This document shows, piece after piece, positions 37,835 to 46,475 of a stretch of DNA of 64,000 nt. The DNA comes from Candidatus Corynebacterium faecigallinarum. Lineage in GTDB: Bacteria; Actinomycetota; Actinomycetes; Mycobacteriales; Mycobacteriaceae. The notes below the pieces were generated by a model. That model was not told the origin of the DNA. It did not search any database and saw only the letters and a list, made by a program, of their open reading frames with translations. Numbering within the stretch: the stretch's first letter is position 1; every line of letters starts with the position of its first letter. Both the position numbers and the translations under genes were made by a program. Location: positions 124,001-188,000 of the forward strand of contig DWVP01000001.1 in assembly GCA_019120175.1 (NCBI GenBank), given 5' to 3'.

Positions 37835-38012
37835 ACTTGGTGCACGACGCCGGTGTGTCCGGTCGAATGTGCCTGCCACGGTGACAGGTTCGTCACAATG
37901 GCATTGTGTGAAGGGTCACTGCACACATTACAGCGTGCAGTCGACGGAGAGGTGGAGTTGGGGGAGTTCCCGCGCGTTGCCTCCCGTTTCGGGCGGCTAG
38001 ACTGATGCCATC

Positions 38013-38798
38013 ATGGTTGACTCCCGCCCCAGCGTTTCCAGTGTCTCCGGTGCCGCCAGTGCCGCCAGTGTCTCCGGTGCCTCCAGCTTCACTGACGCAC
38101 ACCGCACGCACGGCACGCACAGTACACCGCATGCACCGGCCACCCCGCTGGCGCGCACCCGTCGCGCCCGTCGGATCAACCGGCTGCTCGCCGACGAGTA
38201 CCCAGACGCCCACTGCGAGCTCGACTTCACGACCCCCCTGGAGCTGATCGTTGCCACGGTGCTGTCGGCACAGTGCACCGACAAGCGGGTCAACAAGGTG
38301 ACCCCCGCGTTGTTCGCCGAGTTTCCGGACGCAGCGTGCTACGCCGGTGCCAACCGCGAGCACCTCGAGGAACTCATCCGTCCGACGGGCTTCTTCCGGA
38401 ACAAGGCGGCGAACCTCATCGGTCTGGGTGCCGCCCTGTGTGACCTGCACGGCGGGGAGGTTCCGGGCACGATGGCGGAGCTGGTGGCGCTGCCGGGGGT
38501 GGGGCGCAAGACCGCCAATGTGGTGCTCGGCAATGCATTCGGGGTTCCGGGATTCCCGGTGGACACCCATGTCGGACGCCTCGTCCGACGACTGGGGCTG
38601 ACCACCGAGACCGATGCGGTCGTCGTGGAACGTGAGATCACCGCAATGGTGGAGAAGAAGGAGTGGACGATGTTCTCTCACCGGCTGATCTTCCACGGCC
38701 GCCAGGTCTGCAGCTCACGCGCCCCGAAATGCAACGTATGCGTGTTGGCGACACTGTGCCCGTCGCGCGCCGCGAGTGAGCAGGAGAGGGTCAAGTGA
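38013..38798 (+). CDS. nth: endonuclease III
   Basis: A 261-residue DNA glycosylase/AP lyase that removes oxidised pyrimidines. Helix-hairpin-helix [13 protein letters not shown] carries the catalytic Lys, VDTHVGR the catalytic Asp, and [17 protein letters not shown] the [4Fe-4S] ligands (C-x6-C-x2-C-x5-C). The N-terminal 45 residues are Ser/Ala/Thr-rich and atypical; TAGACT lies nine bases before the ATG. It begins an operon with the TlpA-like, Nudix and MarP genes, the same order as Rv3674c-Rv3671c in M. tuberculosis. Confidence 0.93.
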   Translation: MVDSRPSVSSVSGAASAASVSGASSFTDAHRTHGTHSTPHAPATPLARTRRARRINRLLADEYPDAHCELDFTTPLELIVATVLSAQCTDKRVNKVTPALFAEFPDAACYAGANREHLEELIRPTGFFRNKAANLIGLGAALCDLHGGEVPGTMAELVALPGVGRKTANVVLGNAFGVPGFPVDTHVGRLVRRLGLTTETDAVVVEREITAMVEKKEWTMFSHRLIFHGRQVCSSRAPKCNVCVLATLCPSRAASEQERVK

Positions 38799-39535
38799 CG
38801 CAGGACGCCACCGGAAACAGCACCGGTAACGAGACCCGGACCCGCAATATCCTTCTGGCCATCGCCCTGGTGGTCGGCCTGGGGATCGCCCTGGTGCCGT
38901 TGGGACTCTCGGTGCTCGGCGGGGACCCGCCGGAACCGGAGACACCCCCGGCGGCGTCGGGGACGTCGGGGGCGTCAGCCACCGGCGAGGAGATCCCGGA
39001 TGCCACGACGACCCCCGACCCGGTCGGGACATCCTACACCGTGGGCGAGGGGCAGCGCATCGACTGCCCCACCCCCGACGGCGACGCGGCGGGGCTGTCG
39101 GCCGACGCCGAACTCGCCGACGTCACCCTGCCCTGCCTGACCGACGGTGGGACACCGTCGACGATGTCTGTGGCGGAGTTGACCGCCGGACGCCCCACCC
39201 TGATCAATGTGTGGGCCTGGTGGTGCGGCCCCTGCCGGCAGGAGCTGCCGGTGTTGCAGGAGGTCGCCGAGAAGCACCCGGAGTGGAACATCGTGGGGGT
39301 GCACGTCAACGAGCGTGGCCAGGCCGGTGTCGACCTCCTTTCCGAACTGGACGTCCGCTTCGCCAGCTTCCAGGACTCCTCCGGTGACCTGGTGGCGGCG
39401 GCGAATCTGCCCGCGGTGGTGCCGCTGTCGCTGATCATGCGGCCGGACGGGACCCGGGCCGAATTGCACCCAGGGGAGTTGACCTCGGTCGATGAGGTCG
39501 AAGAACTGATGACAAGTAGTATGGGTGCCCCATGA
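38795..39535 (+). CDS. membrane-anchored TlpA/ResA-like thioredoxin
   Basis: A 246-residue protein with one N-terminal TM ([24 protein letters not shown]), a Pro/Thr/Ala/Ser linker, then a thioredoxin fold with [18 protein letters not shown]. The cis-Pro segment is [11 protein letters not shown]. It acts outside the cytoplasm as a thiol-disulfide reductase. GTG start overlapping the nth stop by 4 bp. Confidence 0.9.
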   Translation: MTQDATGNSTGNETRTRNILLAIALVVGLGIALVPLGLSVLGGDPPEPETPPAASGTSGASATGEEIPDATTTPDPVGTSYTVGEGQRIDCPTPDGDAAGLSADAELADVTLPCLTDGGTPSTMSVAELTAGRPTLINVWAWWCGPCRQELPVLQEVAEKHPEWNIVGVHVNERGQAGVDLLSELDVRFASFQDSSGDLVAAANLPAVVPLSLIMRPDGTRAELHPGELTSVDEVEELMTSSMGAP

Positions 39536-40455
39536 ACTCTGCATCTGACCTCCCGGAGTACTCGCTCGACGACTGGCTCGCCGCCGGATCTGTCCAGCCT
39601 GTGCTCCCGGACGACCTTCCCGACTGGCTGGAGCCCCTGGTGACCGCCGCGCGGTCCGGGGTGGAGACCGGCATCCTCGGCGATGCCGGACGTGACGTCC
39701 CGGAGTCCGGTCCTGGCGGTGAGCAACCCCGCTACTCCGCTGTGCTGATCCTGATCGGCCACGGCGACGGTGACGGTGGCGGTGGCGGGGACCCTACGGT
39801 CCTGCTGACCCACCGGAACCCCAGGATGCGCACCCATTCCGGGCAGATCGCCTTTCCCGGGGGACGCCGCGAGTCCGTCGATGCGTCCCCGATCCACACC
39901 GCGGTTCGTGAGGCGGTCGAGGAGACGGCCTGTGATCCGGGGTCGATCGTGCCGGTCGCGCTGCTGCAGCCGCTCTACATCGACCGGACGAATCACGCGG
40001 TCATCCCGGTTCTCGCCTGGTGGCGCACCCCGGGGCCGGTGCATCCGGCCACCGAAGAGTCCGACTGGGTGCGTCCGGTGCCGGTCGCTGATCTGGTGGC
40101 CCCCAAGGTGCGCAGCCGGATCGGTTTCCTGGACTGGCATGGACCGGCGTTCTCCATCGACGGATACCTGTTGTGGGGGTTCACCGGTGGGGTGGTCGAC
40201 GCAGTACTGAACCTGGCCGGCTGGGAGCAGCCTTGGGAGGAGCCCTGGCAGGATGGTCAGCCGGTCGATGTCGTCGACCTGTTCGCCGCCCTCGAGACCT
40301 CCCGTAACGGTGAGAACCTCGTCCCGGCCCTGCTGGGCGACGAGGTCGGCGGGGAACTGCAACAGAGTTCCAATCAGGATAGTGTCACTGTCAGCACTAC
40401 AACGAGAGCTACAACGAGAGACACAACAAGGTCAGCCAAGGAGGTGGACGGGTGA
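39532..40455 (+). CDS. Nudix hydrolase (CoA pyrophosphatase type)
   Basis: A 307-residue Nudix protein. The Nudix box is GGRRESVDASPIHTAVREAVEET(x)CD and the upstream THRNPRMRTHSGQIAFPGG fits the CoA pyrophosphatase (NudL-type) signature. The family cleaves CoA and derivatives to 3',5'-ADP and phosphopantetheine. A Thr/Arg-rich tail (STTTRATTRDTTRS) ends the protein. ATGA overlap with the TlpA gene. Confidence 0.88.
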   Translation: MNSASDLPEYSLDDWLAAGSVQPVLPDDLPDWLEPLVTAARSGVETGILGDAGRDVPESGPGGEQPRYSAVLILIGHGDGDGGGGGDPTVLLTHRNPRMRTHSGQIAFPGGRRESVDASPIHTAVREAVEETACDPGSIVPVALLQPLYIDRTNHAVIPVLAWWRTPGPVHPATEESDWVRPVPVADLVAPKVRSRIGFLDWHGPAFSIDGYLLWGFTGGVVDAVLNLAGWEQPWEEPWQDGQPVDVVDLFAALETSRNGENLVPALLGDEVGGELQQSSNQDSVTVSTTTRATTRDTTRSAKEVDG

Positions 40456-41648
40456 GCGGTTCGACGATCCTGGACATCGTCATCGTCGTTATCGCACTGT
40501 TCGCCCTCGTCTCCGGTTGGCGTCAGGGTGGGGCCTCCGCGGCCCTGTCGATGATTGGTGTGTTGGTCGGCGGAATCGTCGGCCTGCGCGTTCTGCCGTC
40601 GGTCATGAACCACGTCGACGGTGAGAACGTCCGTTTCGTCGTCGCCTTACTGGTCGTCGCCGGTGCCGTTGTCGTCGGCTACACGATCGGTTCGATGATC
40701 GGTAACAGGCTGCGCGACACGATCCGCACCCGTGCTGTGATGCGGGCGGACTCCGCGGTGGGGGCGGTGGTGCAGGTCGTAACCACCTTGCTGGTCGTTT
40801 GGCTGGTGATTGTGCCGGTCGCCGGTAACAACTCCGGAGACCTGGGCAAGGCGGTACGCGGGTCGTCGATCCTGTCCGGGGTCAGCACCATCGCCCCGGG
40901 CTGGCTGAAGTCCCTGCCGTCGCAGACGGCGTCCTTCTTCGGTGACTCCGGTTTCCCGGTCATCACCGACCCCTTCACCGACATTCCGGACACCGAGGTG
41001 GACCTCCCGGACTCCGAGCTGGCACGTACCGCCGCGGTCCAGCAGGCCCGACCGTCGGTGGTCCGGGTCGTCGGCGAGGCCGAACAGTGCAACCGCATCC
41101 TGCAGGGCACCGGCTTCGCCGTCAGCGAGGATCTGGTGATGACCAACGCCCACGTCGTCGCCGGTACCGGCAGTGTGATGCTGGAGACCACCGAAGGGGA
41201 TGCACCGGCCCAGGTCGTGTACTACAACCCGGAGGAGGACATCGCCCTGGTCCGCATCACCGACGGCACGACGCTGCCGATCCTGGAGTGGGCATCTCTG
41301 CCGGGACAGCACAACCAGGACGCCATCGTGCTGGGCTTCCCGCTCGGCGGGGACTTCCAGGCCACTCCGGCGCGGGTGCGCGAGCAGTTCGTGGTCTCCG
41401 GTCCGGACATCTACGCCGACACCCGCGTCGACCGTGAGGCCTACACCCTGCGCGGCACCGTGGTGCAGGGCAACTCCGGTGGCCCGCTGGTCGACACCAA
41501 CGGGGAGGTCCTGGGACTGATCTTCGGAGCTGCGGTGGGTGACTCGGAGACCGGGTACGCCCTGACGAAGGACGAGGTGTTGTCCAACGTCGGTGACCTG
41601 GACGCCCACCAGGCTCCGGTGGACACCCAGAAGTGCGTGGTCAGCTGA
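40452..41648 (+). CDS. marP: membrane serine protease MarP with CvpA-like N-terminus
   Basis: A 398-residue protein. Residues 1-140 hold four TM helices of the CvpA/colicin V production type; residues 185-398 are a chymotrypsin-like protease with catalytic His in VMTNAHVV, Asp in NPEEDIALVR and Ser in VQGNSGGP. Orthologue of M. tuberculosis MarP (Rv3671c), a periplasmic protease needed at acid pH. GTG start overlapping the Nudix stop. Its stop overlaps by 8 bp the stop of the convergent hydrolase gene. Confidence 0.92.
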   Translation: MSGSTILDIVIVVIALFALVSGWRQGGASAALSMIGVLVGGIVGLRVLPSVMNHVDGENVRFVVALLVVAGAVVVGYTIGSMIGNRLRDTIRTRAVMRADSAVGAVVQVVTTLLVVWLVIVPVAGNNSGDLGKAVRGSSILSGVSTIAPGWLKSLPSQTASFFGDSGFPVITDPFTDIPDTEVDLPDSELARTAAVQQARPSVVRVVGEAEQCNRILQGTGFAVSEDLVMTNAHVVAGTGSVMLETTEGDAPAQVVYYNPEEDIALVRITDGTTLPILEWASLPGQHNQDAIVLGFPLGGDFQATPARVREQFVVSGPDIYADTRVDREAYTLRGTVVQGNSGGPLVDTNGEVLGLIFGAAVGDSETGYALTKDEVLSNVGDLDAHQAPVDTQKCVVS

Positions 41649-42549
41649 GAGTCCGGCGGATCAGCGCGGCGACGGCCGGAGGATCCTCGATATGGGGGAA
41701 GTGGCCGACGCCGTAGAGCAGTTCGGTGCCGGAGCCGTCACCGCCGCGCGCAGCGGAACGACGGGCGATCTTCGGAGTGTACGCCGGGTCCATCGACCCG
41801 TCGACGCAGAGTGCGGGGGCGTCGGTGTGCTTCGGGATGGTGCGGTTGAAGTCGCCGCCCTCCGGGCGCAGACGACTGCGCAGTGTCCACCGGCGGTATT
41901 CGCAGGACAGGTGCGGGACCTTGTCGATCTGCATGCCCTCGCGGCGGAGATCCTGGTGTTTGCGGCAGGTCTCGGTGTCGCGGAAGCCCGGGGCGACCTG
42001 CTGCCGGAAGGAGTCGGCGACGATGGCCGAGTTGTCCTTGCGCAGTGCACGTTCCGGCAGGCGGGGCAGCTGGGCGAACAGGGAGGCGCGGATGCGGGAC
42101 CACTGGGACACCGGGTGGGTGAGGATGTTGCGGGCCAGCGCCAGGGGATGGGCAGACGCAAGCGTGATGATCCCGGAGACCCGCTGGGGTTCGTGGGCGG
42201 CCATGGTCCAGGCCACCAGTCCACCTTCACCGTGACCGACGACCAGGGCATCGGTGTGGCCCAGGGCGCGGATGGCGCCGCACATGTCGGAGGCGGCGGT
42301 GGTCAGGTCGTAGCCACGGGGTGTCTTGTCGGAACGTCCGTAGCCGCGCAGGTCCACGGCGGCGAGTCGGACGGGGATGTCGGCATCGACACGGAACTCG
42401 GACATGATCTCGTCCCAGTCGAAGTGCCCGCCGGCGAAACCGTGGATCAGCAGGACCAGGGGCGCGTCAGCGGGCCCCTGGACCTGTACGTGCAGACGAA
42501 TGCCCCGGGTGTGCACGTACCTGTGCTCCGGGGCGGTCGGGGAGGTCAC
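41641..42549 (-). CDS. alpha/beta hydrolase, EphE-like, altered nucleophile elbow
   Basis: A 302-residue alpha/beta hydrolase fold protein. The oxyanion LIHGFAGGHFDWD is normal and the terminal His is in GVGHFPHIED. The nucleophile elbow reads VVGHGEGGLVAW: the nucleophile position of GxNuxG is Gly, where Ser or Asp is expected, with Glu one place on. M. tuberculosis EphE at the same syntenic site has a similarly unusual GHADGG (from memory). It may therefore use another residue or be non-catalytic. Convergent with marP. Confidence 0.82.
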   Translation of the reverse strand: MTSPTAPEHRYVHTRGIRLHVQVQGPADAPLVLLIHGFAGGHFDWDEIMSEFRVDADIPVRLAAVDLRGYGRSDKTPRGYDLTTAASDMCGAIRALGHTDALVVGHGEGGLVAWTMAAHEPQRVSGIITLASAHPLALARNILTHPVSQWSRIRASLFAQLPRLPERALRKDNSAIVADSFRQQVAPGFRDTETCRKHQDLRREGMQIDKVPHLSCEYRRWTLRSRLRPEGGDFNRTIPKHTDAPALCVDGSMDPAYTPKIARRSAARGGDGSGTELLYGVGHFPHIEDPPAVAALIRRTLS

Positions 42550-42560
42550 TGTGTCTGGAC

Positions 42561-43064
42561 CTACGTGAACATCCCGCTGTCCTGCTCGGCCTTCTTGTTG
42601 CCTGGCACGACAGACTTGAGTTCACCGACCGAGTCGATGGTCGCCTGGGGTTTCTCCACGCCCTTGATGAACTTCACACCGACCAGGGCCAGGATGGCCA
42701 CGAGGACGAACATGATCAGGAAGACCACGAGGAAGGCGACCCAGCGCGGCATCCAGTTGTCGAGCAGCTCAGCGAGGAAGAAGAAGAAGAAGAAAGAGCT
42801 GTAGGCCAGCACGACCGCGGCAGCGCCGAACATGCCGATGGCCAGTCCCGCCTTCTTCGCGGAGGAGGAGATCTCGGTCTTGGCCAGCTCGACCTCGGAG
42901 CGGATCAGGGTGGAGGCCTGGGTGGTGGCGTCCTTCACCAGGTCGCCGATGCTGCCGCCGCGACCAGCCGCCTGGGCATCCACGTCCGACAGGGGGATCG
43001 AATTGACCTGCGGACTGAAGCTGTCCTTGTCGGTGAACATCCCTTTGGTGTTCTTGTCGCTCAC
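42561..43064 (-). CDS. phage holin 3_6 family membrane protein with poly-Phe tract
   Basis: A 167-residue protein with an amphipathic N-terminal helix (SIGDLVKDATTQASTLIRSEVELAKTEI) and two TM helices, as in the actinobacterial DUF1469/holin-like family (Rv3669 type). The first TM contains six Phe in a row (SSFFFFFFLAELL), encoded by TTC repeats. GTG start with AGGAGAG upstream. It follows the EphE-like gene in a conserved order. Function unknown. Confidence 0.82.
   Translation of the reverse strand: MSDKNTKGMFTDKDSFSPQVNSIPLSDVDAQAAGRGGSIGDLVKDATTQASTLIRSEVELAKTEISSSAKKAGLAIGMFGAAAVVLAYSSFFFFFFLAELLDNWMPRWVAFLVVFLIMFVLVAILALVGVKFIKGVEKPQATIDSVGELKSVVPGNKKAEQDSGMFT
42776..42797. repeat. GAA/TTC microsatellite inside the holin-like gene
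   Basis: Six to seven GAA units run in frame (GAGGAAGAAGAAGAAGAAG on the plus strand). Gain or loss of a unit changes the number of Phe in the TM segment without shifting the frame. Confidence 0.85.
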
Positions 43065-43153
43065 TACGCACTCTCCTGGTGAATGGTCATTCGGGGGTAA
43101 ATCGGGGTTGTCCTAAGGCCATTGTGCCAGAGGTGTCCCCACCTGGTGGGACT

Positions 43154-44005
43154 TTACCCGTCTTCGCGCCCTCTGAGCCATACGAGCAGGCCCGCGGCGA
43201 GGGTTCCGACGAGCGCGGCGGTTCCTGCTCCGCGGGCGATGGCGCCGGTGTTCTCGGGGAGACTGAACAGTGGTTCGGTGCGTCCGAACTTCACGATCGG
43301 CCAGGCCTGGGCGGTCGCCTCGCGGCGCAGGGCACGGTCCGGGTTCACCGCGGTGGGGTTGCCGACGGTGGTGAGGAGCGGAAGGTCGGTGGAGGAGTCG
43401 GAGTAGGCGAAGCTGGCGGAGAGGTCGTAGCCTTCGGCGTCCGCCAGTCGTCGTAGTCCCTCGACTTTTGCCGGGCCCTTGCAGAAGAAGGGGACGTCGC
43501 CGGTGAAGTAGCCCTCGTCGTCGACGTCGAGTTCGGTGGCGATGAGGTGGTCGGCGCCGAGTTCGTCGGCGATGGGCTGGACGAGGACGCGTGCGGAGGC
43601 GGTGATGATCGCGATCCGGTGGCCGGCGGCACGGTGGCGGTCGATGAGGTCGCGGGCCTCGGCGTAGATGAAAGGGACGATGACCTCGTGCAGGGCCTCG
43701 TGGGCGACGGTGGCCAGGTCGGCCTCGCGGCGTCCCCGGACCATGCCGACCAGGGTGTCCCGGGTGGCGTTGAGGGATTGATCGTCGTGGCCGCTGATCA
43801 TGTAGTTGCCCAGCATGATCAACATGCGCAGCATCTCGCTGGTGGTGATCAGGCCGCGTTCGGCCAGCGGCTTGCGGTAGGCCATTGATGCGGACGTGTC
43901 GATGATCGTCTTGTCGAGGTCGAAGATGGCCAGGACGCAGGACGGATCGACGCCGGGCTCGGTGCGGATCTCGAGCGCGGGAATGTCTTCGCCGGTATCG
44001 GTCAC
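43154..44005 (-). CDS. HAD-IB hydrolase with C-terminal membrane segment
   Basis: A 283-residue HAD phosphatase of the SerB/CicA-like IB subfamily. Motif I is AIFDLDKTIIDT, motif II IAIITASAR, motif III and IV FAYSDSSTDLPLL with a preceding Lys in CKGPAKVEGL. A C-terminal TM (TGAIARGAGTAALVGTLAAGLLVWLRG) anchors it. Orthologue of the phosphatase next to ssd in mycobacteria (Rv3661 type). GTG start seven bases behind TATGGT. Substrate not known. Confidence 0.88.
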   Translation of the reverse strand: MTDTGEDIPALEIRTEPGVDPSCVLAIFDLDKTIIDTSASMAYRKPLAERGLITTSEMLRMLIMLGNYMISGHDDQSLNATRDTLVGMVRGRREADLATVAHEALHEVIVPFIYAEARDLIDRHRAAGHRIAIITASARVLVQPIADELGADHLIATELDVDDEGYFTGDVPFFCKGPAKVEGLRRLADAEGYDLSASFAYSDSSTDLPLLTTVGNPTAVNPDRALRREATAQAWPIVKFGRTEPLFSLPENTGAIARGAGTAALVGTLAAGLLVWLRGREDG

Positions 44006-44076
44006 ATTCTCACCATACGTTTCAATGGTCCCATGTGTTACGGGACGAGGAGGTGGTTTCGGGCGACGTCACCACG

Positions 44077-44118
44077 TTATCCACAATACCGGCGAAACCA
44101 TGACGGAAGTTATCCACA
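44077..44118 (+). promoter_or_regulatory. two perfect DnaA boxes
   Basis: TTATCCACA occurs at 44077-44085 and again at 44110-44118, same orientation, 33 bases apart (start to start), between the HAD phosphatase and ssd genes. Both equal the 9-mer consensus. They could titrate DnaA or make ssd expression respond to replication. Confidence 0.7.
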
Positions 44119-44169
44119 CAGGATGGCCCTGGCGGGGGCGATCCTTCCCAGCGCACCCCACCTGCTGCC

Positions 44170-45336
44170 ATGCTGTGCGCCATGAGGGGACTGAACAGAC
44201 TTCCACGACCGCACCTGCCGGCACGGGCTCGGGTGCCGGGGCGCCGTACATCCACACCACGACCGGTGGAACTCGTCATCGAGGATCCGGGCCTGGCGGA
44301 CGAGGTCGGCCTCGCCGTCGCCGTCACCGGCCGACGGCTGCTGGTGGCAGAGGTGACGGAGGGGACCGGGAGCGACCGGTCTGACCGGCTGTCACCGGAG
44401 CGGATCGTGGTGACCGACAGCGCTGGTGGTGACGGGAGTGACGGCAGCGACAGCGGGGCCGGCGCGGGGCCTGCCGACGGGGTCTACGAGATCAGGGTGT
44501 CCGCACACCAGCGTCAGGACGCCCTGCAGATCCCGGAACAGTCGGCGGAGCTGGCGGCGATGATCGGTTGTGCGGATCCGGTCGACATCTCGGTGCACGG
44601 CATCGTCGGCGGCGCCGGGGCCAGTGTCTTCGCCGCGGCGCTGGCGGGAACGGTCGCGGAGATGACCGATGGGGAGGCCGTCCTGGTCGATGCCGACCGC
44701 GATGCCTGGTCGGGACACCACCACCTGCTGCTCGGGCTGGAAGGCCGCGAACACGGCGGTCGACCGGAGAGCGGCGACAGCGGCGACAGTGGTGACAGTG
44801 GTGAGAAGCGAGACACTCCGCAGCGGTGGCGGGCCGCGCAGGTGTGGGCCGATGACGTGGCGGTGGTGGGCAGCCCTGCCTGGGCAGCAGGAACCGGGGG
44901 GTGTCCGTTGCGTGACGGTGTCGTCGGTGGCCTCGGGCTGTCCATCGTCCGCGACCATGGCAGGGTATCTTCCTCGCCACCGGCACTGACACCGGCCTCG
45001 GCACAGGGTGCCGGGGCGCAGGCAGCGGGTACGTGGCACGGACGATACCGCCGCCACCGTGTCATCGTCGTCCCGCAGACCGTCCCCGGGGTTCTGGCGG
45101 CCCGTCGGGAATGCGCCGCCGACCCGGAGACATGGGTGGTGCTGCGGGAACTGCCCCGGTCGGGACTGACCTGGAACCAGACGTTGAGCCTGCTGGGCCG
45201 CCAACCGGACGTCACCTGGCAGGACGACCCTTTCCTCACGGTGGACATCGACCGCGGGGACTTCCGGACCACCGGGCAGGCAGCAGGTACGGCAGGCGGG
45301 GCGGCGCGCGCACTGTGGGAGGTGATGGTGCGATGA
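44170..45336 (+). CDS. ssd: septum-site-determining / CpaE-like protein Ssd
   Basis: A 388-residue protein placed directly before tadA, as Rv3660c in mycobacteria. The core VDISVHGIVGGAGASVFAAALAG is a deviant Walker A (GGxGxS) of the MinD/CpaE group, followed by EAVLVDADRDAWSGHHHLLLGLE. A long Gly/Ser/Asp insert (residues 80-100) and GDSGDSGDSGE repeat (near 200) are unlike the family core. Implicated in septum regulation and in localising the Tad machine. The start could also be the ATG at 44182. Its stop overlaps the tadA start. Confidence 0.85.
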   Translation: MLCAMRGLNRLPRPHLPARARVPGRRTSTPRPVELVIEDPGLADEVGLAVAVTGRRLLVAEVTEGTGSDRSDRLSPERIVVTDSAGGDGSDGSDSGAGAGPADGVYEIRVSAHQRQDALQIPEQSAELAAMIGCADPVDISVHGIVGGAGASVFAAALAGTVAEMTDGEAVLVDADRDAWSGHHHLLLGLEGREHGGRPESGDSGDSGDSGEKRDTPQRWRAAQVWADDVAVVGSPAWAAGTGGCPLRDGVVGGLGLSIVRDHGRVSSSPPALTPASAQGAGAQAAGTWHGRYRRHRVIVVPQTVPGVLAARRECAADPETWVVLRELPRSGLTWNQTLSLLGRQPDVTWQDDPFLTVDIDRGDFRTTGQAAGTAGGAARALWEVMVR

Positions 45337-46475
45337 CCAGGTGGTGGCGCGCGAGGGCACAGGGGAACAACCAGCACGACGGCACCGGCTCGGTGTCGGT
45401 CATCGACCGGGTCCGCAATGAACTCGTCGACCGCCTGGTGGTGGATCCGACCGACCAGGACATCACCTCGGTGATCGAGCACCTGGACCTCGGCGGCGTC
45501 GAGGACGTGCGGAACCTGAGCCGTGAGTTCTCCGGGCTCGGCGAACTGGCCGTGCCACTGTGTGACCCGGAGGTCACCGATGTGCTGCTCAACGGGCCCG
45601 GCGCGGTCTGGGTCGACCGCGGGCGAGGTGTGGAACCCACGAATGTTCGGGTCGACGATGCTGAGGCGTGCCGGGACATTGCCGTGCGCCTGGCGGCGTC
45701 CTGCGGGGTACGGCTCGACGACGCCCACCCGTTCGCCGACGGCATCATCACCGACCTGCCGGCCGGGGTCTCGGCGGTGGGGGTGCGGGTCCATGCGGTG
45801 CTCGATCCGCCGTCGGGGCTGGGACCGTGCATCAGTCTGCGGGCGTTGTCCCCGGCCCACCGTGACCTGCAGGTGCTGCAGGACGCCGGGATGTTCTCGG
45901 CCGAGGTCGCGCACCTGTTGCGGGAGTTGGTTGCCGAGAAACAGTCGTTCCTGGTCAGTGGTGGTACCGGTACCGGCAAGACCACATTGCTCTCGGCGTT
46001 GCTTGCCGAGATCCCTCACGATCAGCGGATCCTGCAGGTCGAGGACACCCCGGAATTGTTCCCGGGCCATCCCCATGCAGTCAGCCTGAGGACCCGGGAA
46101 CCCGGTCCGGACGGCACCGGAGGGATCGACATGCGTGTACTGGTGCGACAGAGTCTGCGGATGCGACCGGACCGGATCATCGTCGGGGAGGTCAGGGGTG
46201 CGGAGATCGCCGAGCTGCTGCTGGCGTTCAACACCGGACACGGCGGCAGCGCCGGGACCGTCCACGCGAACAGTCTTGCCGCAGTCCCGGGGCGTCTCGA
46301 GGCGCTGGGGGCGTTGGCCGGGATGCCGGCGGAGACGGTGGCCCGGCAGGTCGGCGACGGTGTGGACACTGTTGTGCACCTGGACCGGGTGGCCGGGCGT
46401 CGGTTCGTCCGGGAGGTCGGACGCCTGGTCTGCTGCGAGGGAACCCTCCGGGTGGAACGGCAGTGGTCATGTTGA
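45333..46475 (+). CDS. tadA: Tad pilus assembly ATPase
   Basis: A 380-residue secretion ATPase of the TadA/CpaF (VirB11-like) family. Walker A VSGGTGTGKTTLL, Walker B-type RILQVEDTPEL, the Asp box LRMRPDRIIVGEVRG and the His box GHGGSAGTVHAN are all present. It powers assembly of Flp-type pili at the inner membrane. Start overlaps ssd by 4 bp. Confidence 0.93.
   Translation: MTRWWRARAQGNNQHDGTGSVSVIDRVRNELVDRLVVDPTDQDITSVIEHLDLGGVEDVRNLSREFSGLGELAVPLCDPEVTDVLLNGPGAVWVDRGRGVEPTNVRVDDAEACRDIAVRLAASCGVRLDDAHPFADGIITDLPAGVSAVGVRVHAVLDPPSGLGPCISLRALSPAHRDLQVLQDAGMFSAEVAHLLRELVAEKQSFLVSGGTGTGKTTLLSALLAEIPHDQRILQVEDTPELFPGHPHAVSLRTREPGPDGTGGIDMRVLVRQSLRMRPDRIIVGEVRGAEIAELLLAFNTGHGGSAGTVHANSLAAVPGRLEALGALAGMPAETVARQVGDGVDTVVHLDRVAGRRFVREVGRLVCCEGTLRVERQWSC

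Noticed and set aside
37880..37930. Standard GlxR sites upstream of glxR
   Set aside because: The GTGA/TCAC pairs have spacings of 4 and 8 bases instead of 6, so they do not meet the consensus.
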